A DNA stretch of 64,000 nucleotides, from NCBI RefSeq assembly GCF_009760915.1, contig NZ_VIDQ01000025.1, forward strand, positions 1-64,000, read 5' to 3'. Both the position numbers and the translations under genes were made by a program. The notes under the pieces were generated by a model, which had not been told where the DNA came from, did no database searches, and saw only the letters and a list, made by a program, of their open reading frames with translations. The number at the start of each line of letters is the position of its first letter. Positions within the stretch are counted from its first letter, which is position 1. Origin of the DNA: Azohydromonas aeria. Lineage in GTDB: Bacteria > Pseudomonadota > Gammaproteobacteria > Burkholderiales > Burkholderiaceae_C. Below, one piece after another: positions 21,424 through 30,140 of the stretch.

Positions 21424-23313
21424 ATGGCCCTGCTCACCCTCACCAACGCCCACCTCGCCTTCGGCCACGTGCCGCTGCTCGACGGCGCGTCCTTCGCGCT
21501 GGAACCCGGCGAGCGCGTGGCGCTCATCGGCCGCAACGGCGCCGGCAAATCCTCGCTCCTGAAAATCCTGGCCGGGCTGGACAAGCCCGACGACGGGCTG
21601 CTGCAGTTGCAGCAGGGCTTGCGGCGCTTCTACGTCGCGCAGGAACCCGTCTTCGCGCCCGGCGCCACCGTGTTCGAGGCCGTCAGCGAGGGCGTGGCCG
21701 AGGCCAAGGCCCTGCGTGAGCGCTTCGAGCGCCACGAGCCCGGCGAGGACCTCGACGCACTGCAGACCCGCATCGAGCAGCTCGGCGGCTGGACCTGGGA
21801 GCAGCGCGTGGAGCAGACGCTGCAGCACCTGAGCCTGGACGCGTCGGCACAGGTCGCTGCCCTGTCCGGCGGCATGAAGAAACGCGTGGCGCTGGCGCAG
21901 GCGCTGGCCGCCGCGCCCGACGTGCTGCTGCTCGACGAGCCCACGAACCACCTCGACCTCGACGCCATCGAGTGGCTGCAGGAGCTGCTCAACGCCTGGA
22001 AGGGCGCGCTGGTGCTGATCTCGCACGACCGCGCCTTCATCGACGCCGTGGCCACGCGCATCGTCGAGCTGGATCGCGGCCAGCTGCGCGGCTATCCCGG
22101 CAACTTCACCGCCTTCGAGGCGGCCAAGGCGCGCGAGCTCGAAGCCGAGGCGCTGGCCAACGCCCGCGCGGACAAGTTGCTGGCGCAGGAGGAGGTCTGG
22201 ATCCGCAAGGGCGTGGAGGCGCGGCGCACGCGCAGCGTCAGCCGCGTCAACCGGCTGCACGACCTGCGCGCGCAGCGCGCGCAGCGGCGCGAGTCGCTGG
22301 GCCAGGTGCGGCTGGAGCTCGACGCCGGCGTGCCCACCGGCAAAATCGTCGCGGAGCTCCGGCACGTGGGCATGGGCTTCGGCGAGCGCGAGCTGATCAA
22401 GGATTTCTCCGCCACCATCCTGCGCGGCGACAAGGTCGGCCTGATCGGCCCCAACGGCGTGGGCAAGACCACGCTGCTGAAGCTGATCCTGGGCGAGCTG
22501 GAGCCGGCGTCGGGGGTCGTTCGCCGCGGCAGCAACCTGCAGGTCGCCTACTTCGACCAGATGCGCGGCGGCCTCAACCTCGACGCGACCCTGGCCGACA
22601 CCATCAGCCCGGGCAGCGAGTGGGTGGAGATCGGCGGGCAGCGCAAGCACGTCATGAGCTACCTGGGCGACTTCCTGTTCGCGCCGGCGCGCGCCAACTC
22701 GCCCGTGCGCACGCTCTCCGGCGGCGAGCGCAACCGGCTGCTGCTGGCGCGGCTCTTCGCGCTGCCGGCCAACGTGCTGGTGCTCGACGAGCCCACCAAC
22801 GACCTCGACATCGACACGCTGGAGCTGCTGGAGGAACTGCTGCAGTCCTATCCCGGCACGGTGTTCCTGGTCAGCCACGACCGGCGCTTCCTCGACAACG
22901 TCGTGACCAGCACCATCGCCTGGGAAGGCGACGTGTCGCCGGGCCGCTGGCGCGAGTACGAAGGCGGCTACGAGGACTGGAAGCTCCAGAAGGCGCGCTC
23001 GCTGGCGGCGATGGAAGCCGCGGCGCCCAGGCCCGCGGTACCCGCGCCCGCGCCGGCCCCCGCCGCCGCGGCGCCGTCCGTGGCCAGGGCGCCGCGCAAG
23101 CTCGGCTACAAGGAACAGCGCGAGCTCGACGCGCTGCCCGGGCGCATCGACGCGCTGGAAGCCGAGCAGAAGTCGCTCACCGAGCAGCTCGCCGACCCCA
23201 ACCTCTACGTGCGCGAGCCGCAGCGCGCGACGCAGATGCACGAGCGCGTGGCGCAGATCGAGGAGGAGCTGATGGAGGCGCTGGAGCGCTGGGAGACGCT
23301 GGGATCGCGCTGA
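21424..23313 (+). CDS. uup: ABC-F ATPase Uup
   Basis: The product is 629 residues (E. coli Uup 635). Two ABC cassettes are present: Walker A GRNGAGKSS, signature LSGGMKKR and Walker B LLLDEPTNHLD; then GPNGVGKTT, LSGGERNR and LVLDEPTNDLD. They are joined by the ABC-F interdomain linker rich in Arg/Glu (about residues 240-300). No membrane domain exists. The C-terminal ~110 residues hold an Ala/Pro hinge and the charged coiled coil typical of Uup (YKEQRELDALPGRIDALEAE). ABC-F proteins act on ribosomes; Uup also affects precise excision of transposons and replication-associated DNA. Confidence 0.93.
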   Translation: MALLTLTNAHLAFGHVPLLDGASFALEPGERVALIGRNGAGKSSLLKILAGLDKPDDGLLQLQQGLRRFYVAQEPVFAPGATVFEAVSEGVAEAKALRERFERHEPGEDLDALQTRIEQLGGWTWEQRVEQTLQHLSLDASAQVAALSGGMKKRVALAQALAAAPDVLLLDEPTNHLDLDAIEWLQELLNAWKGALVLISHDRAFIDAVATRIVELDRGQLRGYPGNFTAFEAAKARELEAEALANARADKLLAQEEVWIRKGVEARRTRSVSRVNRLHDLRAQRAQRRESLGQVRLELDAGVPTGKIVAELRHVGMGFGERELIKDFSATILRGDKVGLIGPNGVGKTTLLKLILGELEPASGVVRRGSNLQVAYFDQMRGGLNLDATLADTISPGSEWVEIGGQRKHVMSYLGDFLFAPARANSPVRTLSGGERNRLLLARLFALPANVLVLDEPTNDLDIDTLELLEELLQSYPGTVFLVSHDRRFLDNVVTSTIAWEGDVSPGRWREYEGGYEDWKLQKARSLAAMEAAAPRPAVPAPAPAPAAAAPSVARAPRKLGYKEQRELDALPGRIDALEAEQKSLTEQLADPNLYVREPQRATQMHERVAQIEEELMEALERWETLGSR

Positions 23314-23318
23314 GGCTG

Positions 23319-23387
23319 CACTGAATAAAATTCAGTGATGTTTGAAAGGTGATGGTGATTTGTGCGGGCATGTTTGACACATGCCCG
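23319..23387. repeat. Two perfect inverted repeats between convergent genes
   Basis: The first is CACTGAAT (23319-23326) and ATTCAGTG (23330-23337) with a 3-nt centre, AT-rich against its surroundings. The second is CGGGCATGT (23365-23373) and ACATGCCCG (23379-23387) with a 5-nt loop. They lie between the uup stop and the stop of the convergent hypothetical gene. They may work as bidirectional terminators, although neither has a clean T-run; the first could be an operator left from an older gene. Confidence 0.6.
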
Positions 23388-23426
23388 TGAAAAACTCGGT
23401 GCCGATCGGGATGCCGTCCGGGTGCT

Positions 23427-24149
23427 TTAAAACCAGCCGTCGGTGTCGGCAGCCGGGTGCGAGCGGCTGACGATCAGCCCGGCCTGCAGGTACAGCGCGT
23501 TGAGCAGCCGCGCCGCCGTGTGGCGGTTGAGCCCTGGCCACTCGGCCAGCTCGCGCAGGTTGGTGGTCTCGCGCTGCAGCCGGCGCACGCAATTGCGCAG
23601 CTGCGGCGCCATGGGCAGCTGGCGCAGGTCGAGCACGGCCGAGGCGCGGTAGGCGGCGTAGCCGGCGATCTCGGGCAGCAGCTGCTCGCGCGCGCCGCGC
23701 ATGGCGAACTCCCAGCTCAGCAGCGGCAGCGGGTGGTACAGGTGCAGCGCCTTGACCAGCCCGCGCTGCGGGTCGCCCGGCGGGCGCAGCACCGCGGGCT
23801 CGACGTGCAGCACCTGCAGCGCCTGCAGCTGCAGGCCGAGCAGGTCGTGCAGCGGCAGCGGGCAGTGCGCCAGGCGCTGGCGCGGGAAGAGGGTCAGCGG
23901 CAGCACGCGCTCGCCGTCCCGCAGGTGCACGGCGACGTTGCGCAGGTGCCGCATCGACGCGGCCAGCACCTCCAGCAGCTCGGCGTGGCGGCCATGCTCG
24001 GCAAAGCGGCGCAGGTCCTGCAGCAGCGAAGGCGGCAGCTGCTGCAGGTCGCAGTCGTCGGGCGGCGGCAGCTCCTCCAGGTAGCGCTTGAAGGCGCTCA
24101 CCCGCATCAGCTCCGGCGCGCCCAGAGGAAGGGTCGATTCGAAGCTCAC
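23427..24149 (-). CDS. Hypothetical protein with winged-helix-like C-terminus
   Basis: The product is 240 residues from ATG 24149; ATG 24107 (MRVSAFKRYLEEL) is an alternative. I do not recognise the family. The first ~140 residues are leucine-rich and helical with a conserved-looking PLTLFPRQRLAHCPLPLHDLL. The last ~45 residues (NLRELAEWPGLNRHTAARLL then NALYLQAGLIVSRS) have the spacing of a Crp-like or DnaD-like helix-turn-helix followed by a turn. A DNA-binding regulator is therefore possible but not shown. No signal peptide or membrane segment is seen. It diverges from the GNAT gene with 230 bp between, enough for two promoters. Confidence 0.6.
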   Translation of the reverse strand: MSFESTLPLGAPELMRVSAFKRYLEELPPPDDCDLQQLPPSLLQDLRRFAEHGRHAELLEVLAASMRHLRNVAVHLRDGERVLPLTLFPRQRLAHCPLPLHDLLGLQLQALQVLHVEPAVLRPPGDPQRGLVKALHLYHPLPLLSWEFAMRGAREQLLPEIAGYAAYRASAVLDLRQLPMAPQLRNCVRRLQRETTNLRELAEWPGLNRHTAARLLNALYLQAGLIVSRSHPAADTDGWF

Positions 24150-24379
24150 CCGCCTTGCTCCGGAAATCTCGGGAATTGACGCAGGATGTTACGGCAGTGC
24201 GTGCCCGCTCACGGTGTTTACCCGGACTTCCTGGACCCGGGAATGCACCGCAACCCATGGCGTGGCACTGCGGCATGGCTGGAAGCGCGGCGCCGGGCGC
24301 GGTATCTTTGCTCCCCCTTGGATGGATGCCGCACGAACCCGATGAGTTGCTGTTCCCCGGCGCCGGCCGCAGGCGACCG

Positions 24380-24886
24380 ATGAATGCCCGCGTCATGGCG
24401 CCGCCGCAGGTCGAGCTGCTGACGCCGGATTCCCCGGCCCTGCTGCAGGCCGCGCGCGAGATCTTCCGCGAGTACGCCCAGGGCCTGGGCATCGACCTCG
24501 CGTTCCAGAACTTCGAACAGGAGCTCGCCACGCTGCCGGGCGAGTACGCCGCGCCGCAGGGCGCGCTGCTGCTGGCCTTCGTGGACGGCGCGCTGGCGGG
24601 CTGCGGCGCGCTGCGGCCCTGTCCCGAGGCCGATACCGTCAACGCCTGCGAGATGAAGCGGCTGTACGTGCGCCGCGCGTTCCGCCGCTTCGGGCTGGGG
24701 CGGTTGCTGGCGCAGGCGCTGATGGACCGCGCCACCGAGGCCGGCTACTCCAGCATCCTGCTCGACACGCTCGACGAGATGGAGGCCGCGCGCGGCCTCT
24801 ACGCCAGCCTGGGCTTCCAGGACGTGCCGCCCTACTACTACAACCCCGTTCCCGGCGCGCACTACCTGTGCGCCGCGCTGGACTGA
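24380..24886 (+). CDS. GNAT family N-acetyltransferase
   Basis: The product is 168 residues from ATG 24380 (ATG 24395 also possible). The acetyl-CoA-binding motif A is MKRLYVRRAFRRFGLGRLLA, with the RRxGxG/A-type pyrophosphate loop seen as RRFGLG. Motif B follows (LLDTLDEMEAARGLYASLGF), then a C-terminal aromatic YYYNPVPG segment. It transfers acetyl groups from acetyl-CoA to an amine; the substrate is unknown. It ends 123 bp before the aldolase gene and could be read on its own. Confidence 0.85.
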   Translation: MNARVMAPPQVELLTPDSPALLQAAREIFREYAQGLGIDLAFQNFEQELATLPGEYAAPQGALLLAFVDGALAGCGALRPCPEADTVNACEMKRLYVRRAFRRFGLGRLLAQALMDRATEAGYSSILLDTLDEMEAARGLYASLGFQDVPPYYYNPVPGAHYLCAALD

Positions 24887-25009
24887 AACCCCGACGCAAA
24901 CCGCCGCCGCATGCGGGCGCCCCCCGATCACCCGGCGCCCAAGCTGCCCCACACTGGACCGGCCTCGTTCACCCAAGCCGCCCGCCACGCGGGCCACAAG
25001 GAGTCGTCG

Positions 25010-25819
25010 ATGAACACGTTCCGCCACCTGCTCAAGGCCGCCGGCAGCCATCCGCCGATCGGCACCTGGATCACCTCCGCCAGCCCGATCGTGGCCGAGG
25101 CGGTGGGCCACGCCGGCTTCGACTGGGGGCTGGTGGACATGGAGCACGCGCCGCTGGACCACATGGACCTGGTGCACCTGCTGCAGGCCATCGGCAACAC
25201 CAAGATGACGCCGGTGGTGCGCGTGCCGGCCAACGAGCCCGTGGCGGTGGCGCGCGTGCTGGACGCCGGCGCCTCCACGCTGATGTTCCCGCTGGTGGGC
25301 TCGGTCGAGGACGCGAAGCGCGCCGTGGCCGCCACGCGCCACGCGCCGCACGGCGTGCGCAGCATGGCCTCCATCAGCCGCGCCACGCGCTACGGCGCGG
25401 CCGGCGGCGTGCCGCCGGTGCCGGGCGTGATCGTGGAGCTGGAAACGCCGCAGGCGCTGGCGCAGCTGGAGCTGGTGGCGCAGGTCGAGGGCGTGGACGC
25501 CATCTTCATCGGCCCGGCCGACCTCTCCGCGCAGATGGGCCATGCCGGCCAGCCGATGCACCCGGAAGTCATGCGGCTCATGGGCGACGCGGCCCAGCGC
25601 TGCCGCCGCCTGGGCAAGCCGGTGGGCACGGCGGGTGCCACGCCGGACGTGGTGACGCAGTTCCGCGCCATGGGCTTCAGCTTCATCGCCGTGGCCTCCG
25701 ACCTGGGCCTGCTCATGCGCGGCGCGCAGGCGGTGGTGCAATCGCTGCGTACCCCCGACGGCGAGCTGCACGTGCACTCGCTGAGTTCGGGCACCCGCAC
25801 CGAGCCGGCCGCGGCCTGA
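25010..25819 (+). CDS. HpcH/HpaI-family aldolase
   Basis: The product is 269 residues from ATG 25010, with AAGGAG at 24998-25003. It is a class II TIM-barrel aldolase of the HpaI type. Its base is His46 (LVDMEHAPLD), the pyruvate-binding Arg71 (VVRVPANEP) is present, and the metal ligands are Glu145 (VELETPQA) and Asp171 (GPADLSAQMG). These enzymes split 2-keto-3-deoxy or 4-hydroxy-2-oxo acids into pyruvate and an aldehyde. The neighbours downstream (aldose 1-epimerase and SMP-30 lactonase) point to a 2-keto-3-deoxy sugar acid as substrate, which is inference. The gene ends in its own terminator at 25842. Confidence 0.9.
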   Translation: MNTFRHLLKAAGSHPPIGTWITSASPIVAEAVGHAGFDWGLVDMEHAPLDHMDLVHLLQAIGNTKMTPVVRVPANEPVAVARVLDAGASTLMFPLVGSVEDAKRAVAATRHAPHGVRSMASISRATRYGAAGGVPPVPGVIVELETPQALAQLELVAQVEGVDAIFIGPADLSAQMGHAGQPMHPEVMRLMGDAAQRCRRLGKPVGTAGATPDVVTQFRAMGFSFIAVASDLGLLMRGAQAVVQSLRTPDGELHVHSLSSGTRTEPAAA

Positions 25820-25841
25820 GGGCCGGCTCGGCGATCTCCCG

Positions 25842-25867
25842 GGCGGCGCCGCGGCGCCGCCTTTTTT
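25842..25867 (+). terminator. Terminator after the aldolase gene
   Basis: GGCGGCGCC (25842-25850) pairs with GGCGCCGCC (25853-25861), and six T follow. The 2-nt spacing means the inner pairs open in practice. It partly isolates the aldolase from the epimerase gene. Confidence 0.75.
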
Positions 25868-25900
25868 GCTTCAGGAACGACTTCTTTTGCCGTACGCCCG

Positions 25901-26761
25901 ATGAACTCCGCGATCGAACTTCAGGCCGGCGCGCTGCGCCTGGCCCTGCGCCCGGACCTGGGCGGCTGCGTGGCCGGCCTGTGGCACGCGGGCCGGCCGG
26001 TGCTGCACAGCTTCGAGCCGGATGCGCTCACCGGCTCGCGCCCTTCCGCCTGCTTCCCGCTGGTGCCGTACTCCAACCGCATCGGCCGGCGCCGCTTCCG
26101 CTGGCAGGGCCGGGACTTCGAGCTCGCCGCCAACGTGGACGAACCGAACTCGCTGCACGGCCTGGGCTGGCAGCGGCCGTGGGAGGTGGCCGCCGCCGAC
26201 GCCACGCGCGCCGAGCTGCGCCTGGCGCACCGGGCCGACGCCTTCTGGCCCTTCGACTTCGAGGCGCGCCAGCTCGTCGAGCTCGACGCGCAGTCGCTGC
26301 GCATGCGCCTGTCGGTGCGCAACACCGATGCGCGCGAGCAGCCGCTGGGCTTTGGCTGGCACCCGTACTTCACCAAGCAGGCCGGCTGCACGCTGCAGGC
26401 CAGGGTGTCCGAACGCTGGGAGCCCGACGAGACGCTGCTGCCGGTGCGGCGCGTGGCGCACGCGCCGCTCGAAGGCGACGTGCTGCAAATGGACCTGGAC
26501 AACGTCTTCGAAGGCTGGGACGGCGTGGCCCACGTCCGCACCGCCAACGGCTTCGGCGTGCGCCTCACTTCCGACCAGCCCTACCTCGTCGTCTTCGCCA
26601 AGGCCGTGCGCGACCATTTCTGCGTCGAGCCGGTGAGCCACCTCAACAACGCCATCCAGCAGGACGACCCGCTGGCGCACGGGCTGCGCGCCGTGGAGCC
26701 GGGGCAGGCCATCGAGGGCGTCATGACGCTGGAGATCACGGCGCCCCCAGGGGACGCATGA
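25901..26761 (+). CDS. Aldose 1-epimerase (mutarotase) family protein
   Basis: The product is 286 residues. The catalytic set of the galactose mutarotase superfamily is visible: His86 (NSLHGLGWQRPW), His154 (GFGWHPYF) and Glu243 (FCVEPVSHLNNAI). Substrate residues such as Asn and Arg in PYSNRIGRRRF are also present. It interconverts alpha and beta anomers of a sugar. It precedes the SMP-30 lactonase gene by 27 bp, so the two are likely cotranscribed and act on the same sugar, anomer first, lactone later. Confidence 0.88.
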   Translation: MNSAIELQAGALRLALRPDLGGCVAGLWHAGRPVLHSFEPDALTGSRPSACFPLVPYSNRIGRRRFRWQGRDFELAANVDEPNSLHGLGWQRPWEVAAADATRAELRLAHRADAFWPFDFEARQLVELDAQSLRMRLSVRNTDAREQPLGFGWHPYFTKQAGCTLQARVSERWEPDETLLPVRRVAHAPLEGDVLQMDLDNVFEGWDGVAHVRTANGFGVRLTSDQPYLVVFAKAVRDHFCVEPVSHLNNAIQQDDPLAHGLRAVEPGQAIEGVMTLEITAPPGDA

Positions 26762-26788
26762 TTCCGAAACCGACCCGGAGCTGTTGCC

Positions 26789-27688
26789 ATGACCGCTGAG
26801 CGCCTGTTCGAGATCAGCCCGCTGCCCGTGGCGCCTTCGCTGCTGGGCGAGTCGCCGTTCTGGCATCCGGCCGAGGGCGCGCTGTGGTGGGTGGACATCC
26901 CGGGCCGGCGCCTGAACCGCTGGGAGCCGCGCCAGGGCCGCCACGACCACTGGGGCTTCGACGCCGAGCCCGGCTGCGCCGCGCCCATGCAGGGCGGCCG
27001 CGTGCTGCTGGCCATGCGCGACGGCCTGTGGTGCTTCGACCCGCACAGCCGGCAGCGCCAGCGCCTGTGCCGGCCGCCCTACGACCCGGCGCAGCAGCGC
27101 TTCAACGACGGCAAGGCCGACCCGCAGGGCCGGCTGTGGGTGAGCACGCTCGACGACCAGCGCCAGCCGCGCGCGGCGCTCTGGCGCTGGGACGGCGACG
27201 AGATCCAGCGCATGGCCGGCGGCATCACCACCGGCAACGGCCTGGCCTGGAGCCCGGACTCGCGCACGCTGTATTGGAGCGACACGCGCGCGCACGAGGT
27301 CCGCGCCCTCGACTTCGACCCCGACCAGGGCACGCTGTCGCGCCAGCGCGTGTTCGCGCGCTTCGCGCCGCGCGAGGACGGGCGGCCCTACGGCGGCCGG
27401 CCCGACGGCGCGGCCGTGGACACCGAGGGCGCCTACTGGGTGGCGATGTACGAGGGCTGCCGGCTGCTGCGCCTGTCGCCGTCGGGCGAGCTGCTGCAGG
27501 AGGTGGCGCTGCCGGTGCACTGCCCGACCATGCCCTGCTTCGGCGGGCCGGACCTGCGCACGCTGTTCGTGACCACCGCGCGCGACGGCCGCCCCGCCGA
27601 CGAGCTCGCGCGCGAGCCCTGGGCTGGCTGCGTGCTGCAGATGCGCGTGGCCGTGCCGGGGCTGCCGGTCAACTTCGCGCGGCTGTAG
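26789..27688 (+). CDS. SMP-30/gluconolactonase family protein
   Basis: The product is 299 residues, a six-bladed propeller. The metal ligands correspond to Glu21 (LLGESPFWHP), Asn150 (TTGNGLAWSPDS) and Asp206 (GRPDGAAVD); Asn106 (QRFNDGKAD) lines the site. The family hydrolyses aldonolactones. With the epimerase and the aldolase it would give an oxidative sugar route lacking only a dehydrogenase and a dehydratase, neither of which is in the window. Its last 20 bases overlap the 3' end of the convergent dsbD-like gene. Confidence 0.9.
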   Translation: MTAERLFEISPLPVAPSLLGESPFWHPAEGALWWVDIPGRRLNRWEPRQGRHDHWGFDAEPGCAAPMQGGRVLLAMRDGLWCFDPHSRQRQRLCRPPYDPAQQRFNDGKADPQGRLWVSTLDDQRQPRAALWRWDGDEIQRMAGGITTGNGLAWSPDSRTLYWSDTRAHEVRALDFDPDQGTLSRQRVFARFAPREDGRPYGGRPDGAAVDTEGAYWVAMYEGCRLLRLSPSGELLQEVALPVHCPTMPCFGGPDLRTLFVTTARDGRPADELAREPWAGCVLQMRVAVPGLPVNFARL

Positions 27689-29867
27689 GCGCCGGCGCCG
27701 CCGCCGGGCCCGGGGTGGCGCTGTCGGGCTTGGGTGGCAGCGCGGCCAGCGCCGCGCGCACCTCCGACACCGACAGCAGCTCGGTCAGCAGCCGCGGCGC
27801 GCCGCCGCCGGGCGGATACAGCGCGTACACCGGCACGCCGGAGCGGCCCAGGCGCGCCAGCTCGGCGCCGATGGCGGCGTCGCGCCGCGTCCAGTCCGCG
27901 CGCAGCAGCGCCACGCCGCGCAGCTCGAAGTCGGCGCGCAGCGTCGCGTCGGCGAGCGTGCCGCGCTTGTTGATCTGGCAGGTCACGCACCACGCGGCGG
28001 TGAAGTCCACGAACACCGGCCGGCCCTGCGCCTGCAGTGCGCTCACCCGCTCGGAACTCCACGCCTCCCAGTCGCCCGTGGCCGCCGCCACCGGGCCGGC
28101 CGCGGTCGCCGGCGCCTCCTGCCAGGCGGGCAGGGCCCAGCGCAGCGTCAGCGCCAGCACCGCCACGGCCAGCGCCGAGATGCCCAGGCGCGCGCCGCGC
28201 CGCGCACGCGCGAAAGCCGGGCTGGCCAGCGCCCAGAGCGCGAAGGCCAGGGCCACGAGCAGGCCCAGCAGCGCCACGGCGCCGTCCAGGCCGGTCTGCT
28301 GGCCCAGCACCCACAGCAGCCACACCACGGTGGCGAAGATCGGGAAGGCCAGCAGCGTGCGCAGCTGCGCCATCCAGGGTCCCGGGCGCGGCAGCGCGCG
28401 CGCCAGGCCCGGCCAGGCGGCCACGCCCAGGTAGGGCAGGGCCATGCCCAGGCCCAGCGCCGCGAACACGGCCAGGGCCTGCGCCGCGGGCAGCGTGGCC
28501 GCCGCGCCCAGCGACGCGCCCATGAACGGCGCGGTGCAGGGCGAGGCCACCACCACGGCCAGCACGCCGGTGAGGCCGTGGTCGAGCAGCGGGTGGCGCA
28601 GCTGCAGCCCGGCCAGGCTGGAAGGCAGCACGCCGCGCAGCTCGAACTGGCCGGCCAGGTTGAGCCCGATCACCGTGAACAGCAGCGCCAGCGCCGCCAC
28701 GAAGGCCGGCGACTGCAACTGGAAGCCCCAGCCCAGCTGCTGGCCGCCGGCGCGCAGCGCCAGCATCAGCGCCGCCAGGGCGACGAAGGACAGCAGCACG
28801 CCCGCGGTGTAGGCCAGCGCCGCGGCCACGCGCTCGCGCCGGTGGTGGTGCGCCACGAAGCCCAGCAGCTTGAGCGAGAGCACCGGGAACACGCAGGGCA
28901 TGAGGTTGAGCAGCATCCCGCCGCCCAGGGCCAGCAGCAGCGCCAGGCCGAAGGCGGGCGAGCCCGTGCCGCTGGAGGGGGCGGCCGCGGCCGGCGCCTC
29001 GGACTCCAGCGGCACGCGCCGCGGCGTGGCGCCGGGTGCCGGCCAGGGGCCGGTGACGTCGAAGCCGATCTGCACGCCGCCGCCCTGCGCATCGGCCAGC
29101 ACCGCGTCGAGCCGCGCCGGCGTTGCCTCGCGCTCCGGCGACAGCGGCGCCGACACGCGCCACGCGGCGCCTTCCCAGCGCGCCTGCACGGGCGCGGCGT
29201 TGTCGAGGATGCCGTTCTGCTCCGGGAAGAAGGTCAGGCGTTGGCCCTGCAGCGGCGCGGGCAGGCCCTGCACGTCGAGCACCAGGTCGAAGCCGTCGAT
29301 GCGCGCCGAGGCCGCCACGCCGGGCAGCGCCTGCGGCAGCCGCCGCTGCGCCTCCTCGAACAGCGCGCCATGCGCGGCGGTGGCGGCCCGCGTGGGCAGC
29401 TGCAAGGTGAAGCGGCCGGTCTGCGGCAGGCAGACCTCCTTGCACGCGAGCCAGTCGGCCTGCAGTTGCACGCTCAACGAGGTCGAGTCGAAGCCGGCGG
29501 GCACCTGCACCCTGACCGGCAGCAGCACGCGGCCCTCGTAGCCGTAGTTCACGAGCGGGCCCACCGGCAGGCGCTGCGGCACGGGCCACTCGATCTCGCC
29601 GGCGTCCACGCCCGCGGGCAAGCTCCACTGCAGCCGCGTCGCCAGCCCGGAGTCGCCGGGATTCTTCCAGTAGGTGTGCCAGTGCGGCGCGTGCTCCAGC
29701 AGCAGGCCCAGCCACAGCGGCTTGCCCGCGGCCACGCCTTCGGGCGCATGCGCCAACAGTTCCGCGCGCAACTGTTCGGTGCGCACCTCGGTCTGCGCGG
29801 TCGCGTTCAGCAGCGGCGCCAGCAGCAGTGAAAAAGCCGCGATGCGGCGCAGGTTCTTGGCAGGCAC
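27669..29867 (-). CDS. dsbD: DsbD/ScsB-like thiol:disulfide reductase
   Basis: The product is 732 residues from GTG 29867; no ATG is available before the signal peptide (RRIAAFSLLLAPLLNATAQ). A periplasmic N-terminal domain carries the redox-like pair LACKEVCLPQTG. The central eight-helix membrane domain has the paired cysteines PCVFPVLS and ASPCTAPFMG. The C-terminal thioredoxin domain has DFTAAWCVTCQINK. Electrons pass from cytosolic thioredoxin through the membrane cysteines to periplasmic substrates such as cytochrome c maturation or disulfide isomerase factors. The extended N-terminal region fits ScsB-like DsbD relatives. A Pro/Ala tail ends the protein. It is divergent from the atp operon. 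Confidence 0.88.
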   Translation of the reverse strand: MPAKNLRRIAAFSLLLAPLLNATAQTEVRTEQLRAELLAHAPEGVAAGKPLWLGLLLEHAPHWHTYWKNPGDSGLATRLQWSLPAGVDAGEIEWPVPQRLPVGPLVNYGYEGRVLLPVRVQVPAGFDSTSLSVQLQADWLACKEVCLPQTGRFTLQLPTRAATAAHGALFEEAQRRLPQALPGVAASARIDGFDLVLDVQGLPAPLQGQRLTFFPEQNGILDNAAPVQARWEGAAWRVSAPLSPEREATPARLDAVLADAQGGGVQIGFDVTGPWPAPGATPRRVPLESEAPAAAAPSSGTGSPAFGLALLLALGGGMLLNLMPCVFPVLSLKLLGFVAHHHRRERVAAALAYTAGVLLSFVALAALMLALRAGGQQLGWGFQLQSPAFVAALALLFTVIGLNLAGQFELRGVLPSSLAGLQLRHPLLDHGLTGVLAVVVASPCTAPFMGASLGAAATLPAAQALAVFAALGLGMALPYLGVAAWPGLARALPRPGPWMAQLRTLLAFPIFATVVWLLWVLGQQTGLDGAVALLGLLVALAFALWALASPAFARARRGARLGISALAVAVLALTLRWALPAWQEAPATAAGPVAAATGDWEAWSSERVSALQAQGRPVFVDFTAAWCVTCQINKRGTLADATLRADFELRGVALLRADWTRRDAAIGAELARLGRSGVPVYALYPPGGGAPRLLTELLSVSEVRAALAALPPKPDSATPGPAAAPAPTAARS

Positions 29868-30097
29868 GGGCAGGTGGTGAGCGGGTGTGGGCGTGATTGT
29901 GAAGGGCGGCGTGAGGGCTGCGGGGCGGCGGGGTCGCTGCCTTGGTGCGGCAGCGGGCAAAAGTCGTGCAGGAGTGGTGCAACGGCCGTGCAAGAGCCGC
30001 GCAAGTTTGCGCTGGCTCAATTGGCGAGCCTTTGCAAGCCATGCCGGAGCGTGACGGCGGGGCATGAGTTGTAAGTGGAGGCTAAGGGTTTTCCACC

Positions 30098-30103
30098 TAT
30101 AAT
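30098..30103 (+). promoter_or_regulatory. Consensus -10 box of the atp operon promoter
   Basis: TATAAT at 30098-30103 is a perfect -10 hexamer, 37 bp before the atpI start, in the 273-bp gap to the divergent dsbD-like gene. It is bracketed by a small inverted repeat, CCACC (30093-30097) and GGTGG (30106-30110). No good -35 lies 16-18 bp upstream; TTGTAA at 30069 is 23 bp away. The rest of the gap shows only several GTGCA repeats and no gene. Confidence 0.55.
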
Positions 30104-30140
30104 CCGGTGGTTTTGCGCATAGAGACAGTCTGAAGCCCAT

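Noticed and set aside
19178-23241. Long minus-strand frames opposite benE, gshB and uup
   Set aside because: The opposite-strand genes have full families and motifs; the minus frames have repetitive His/Arg/Val composition only.
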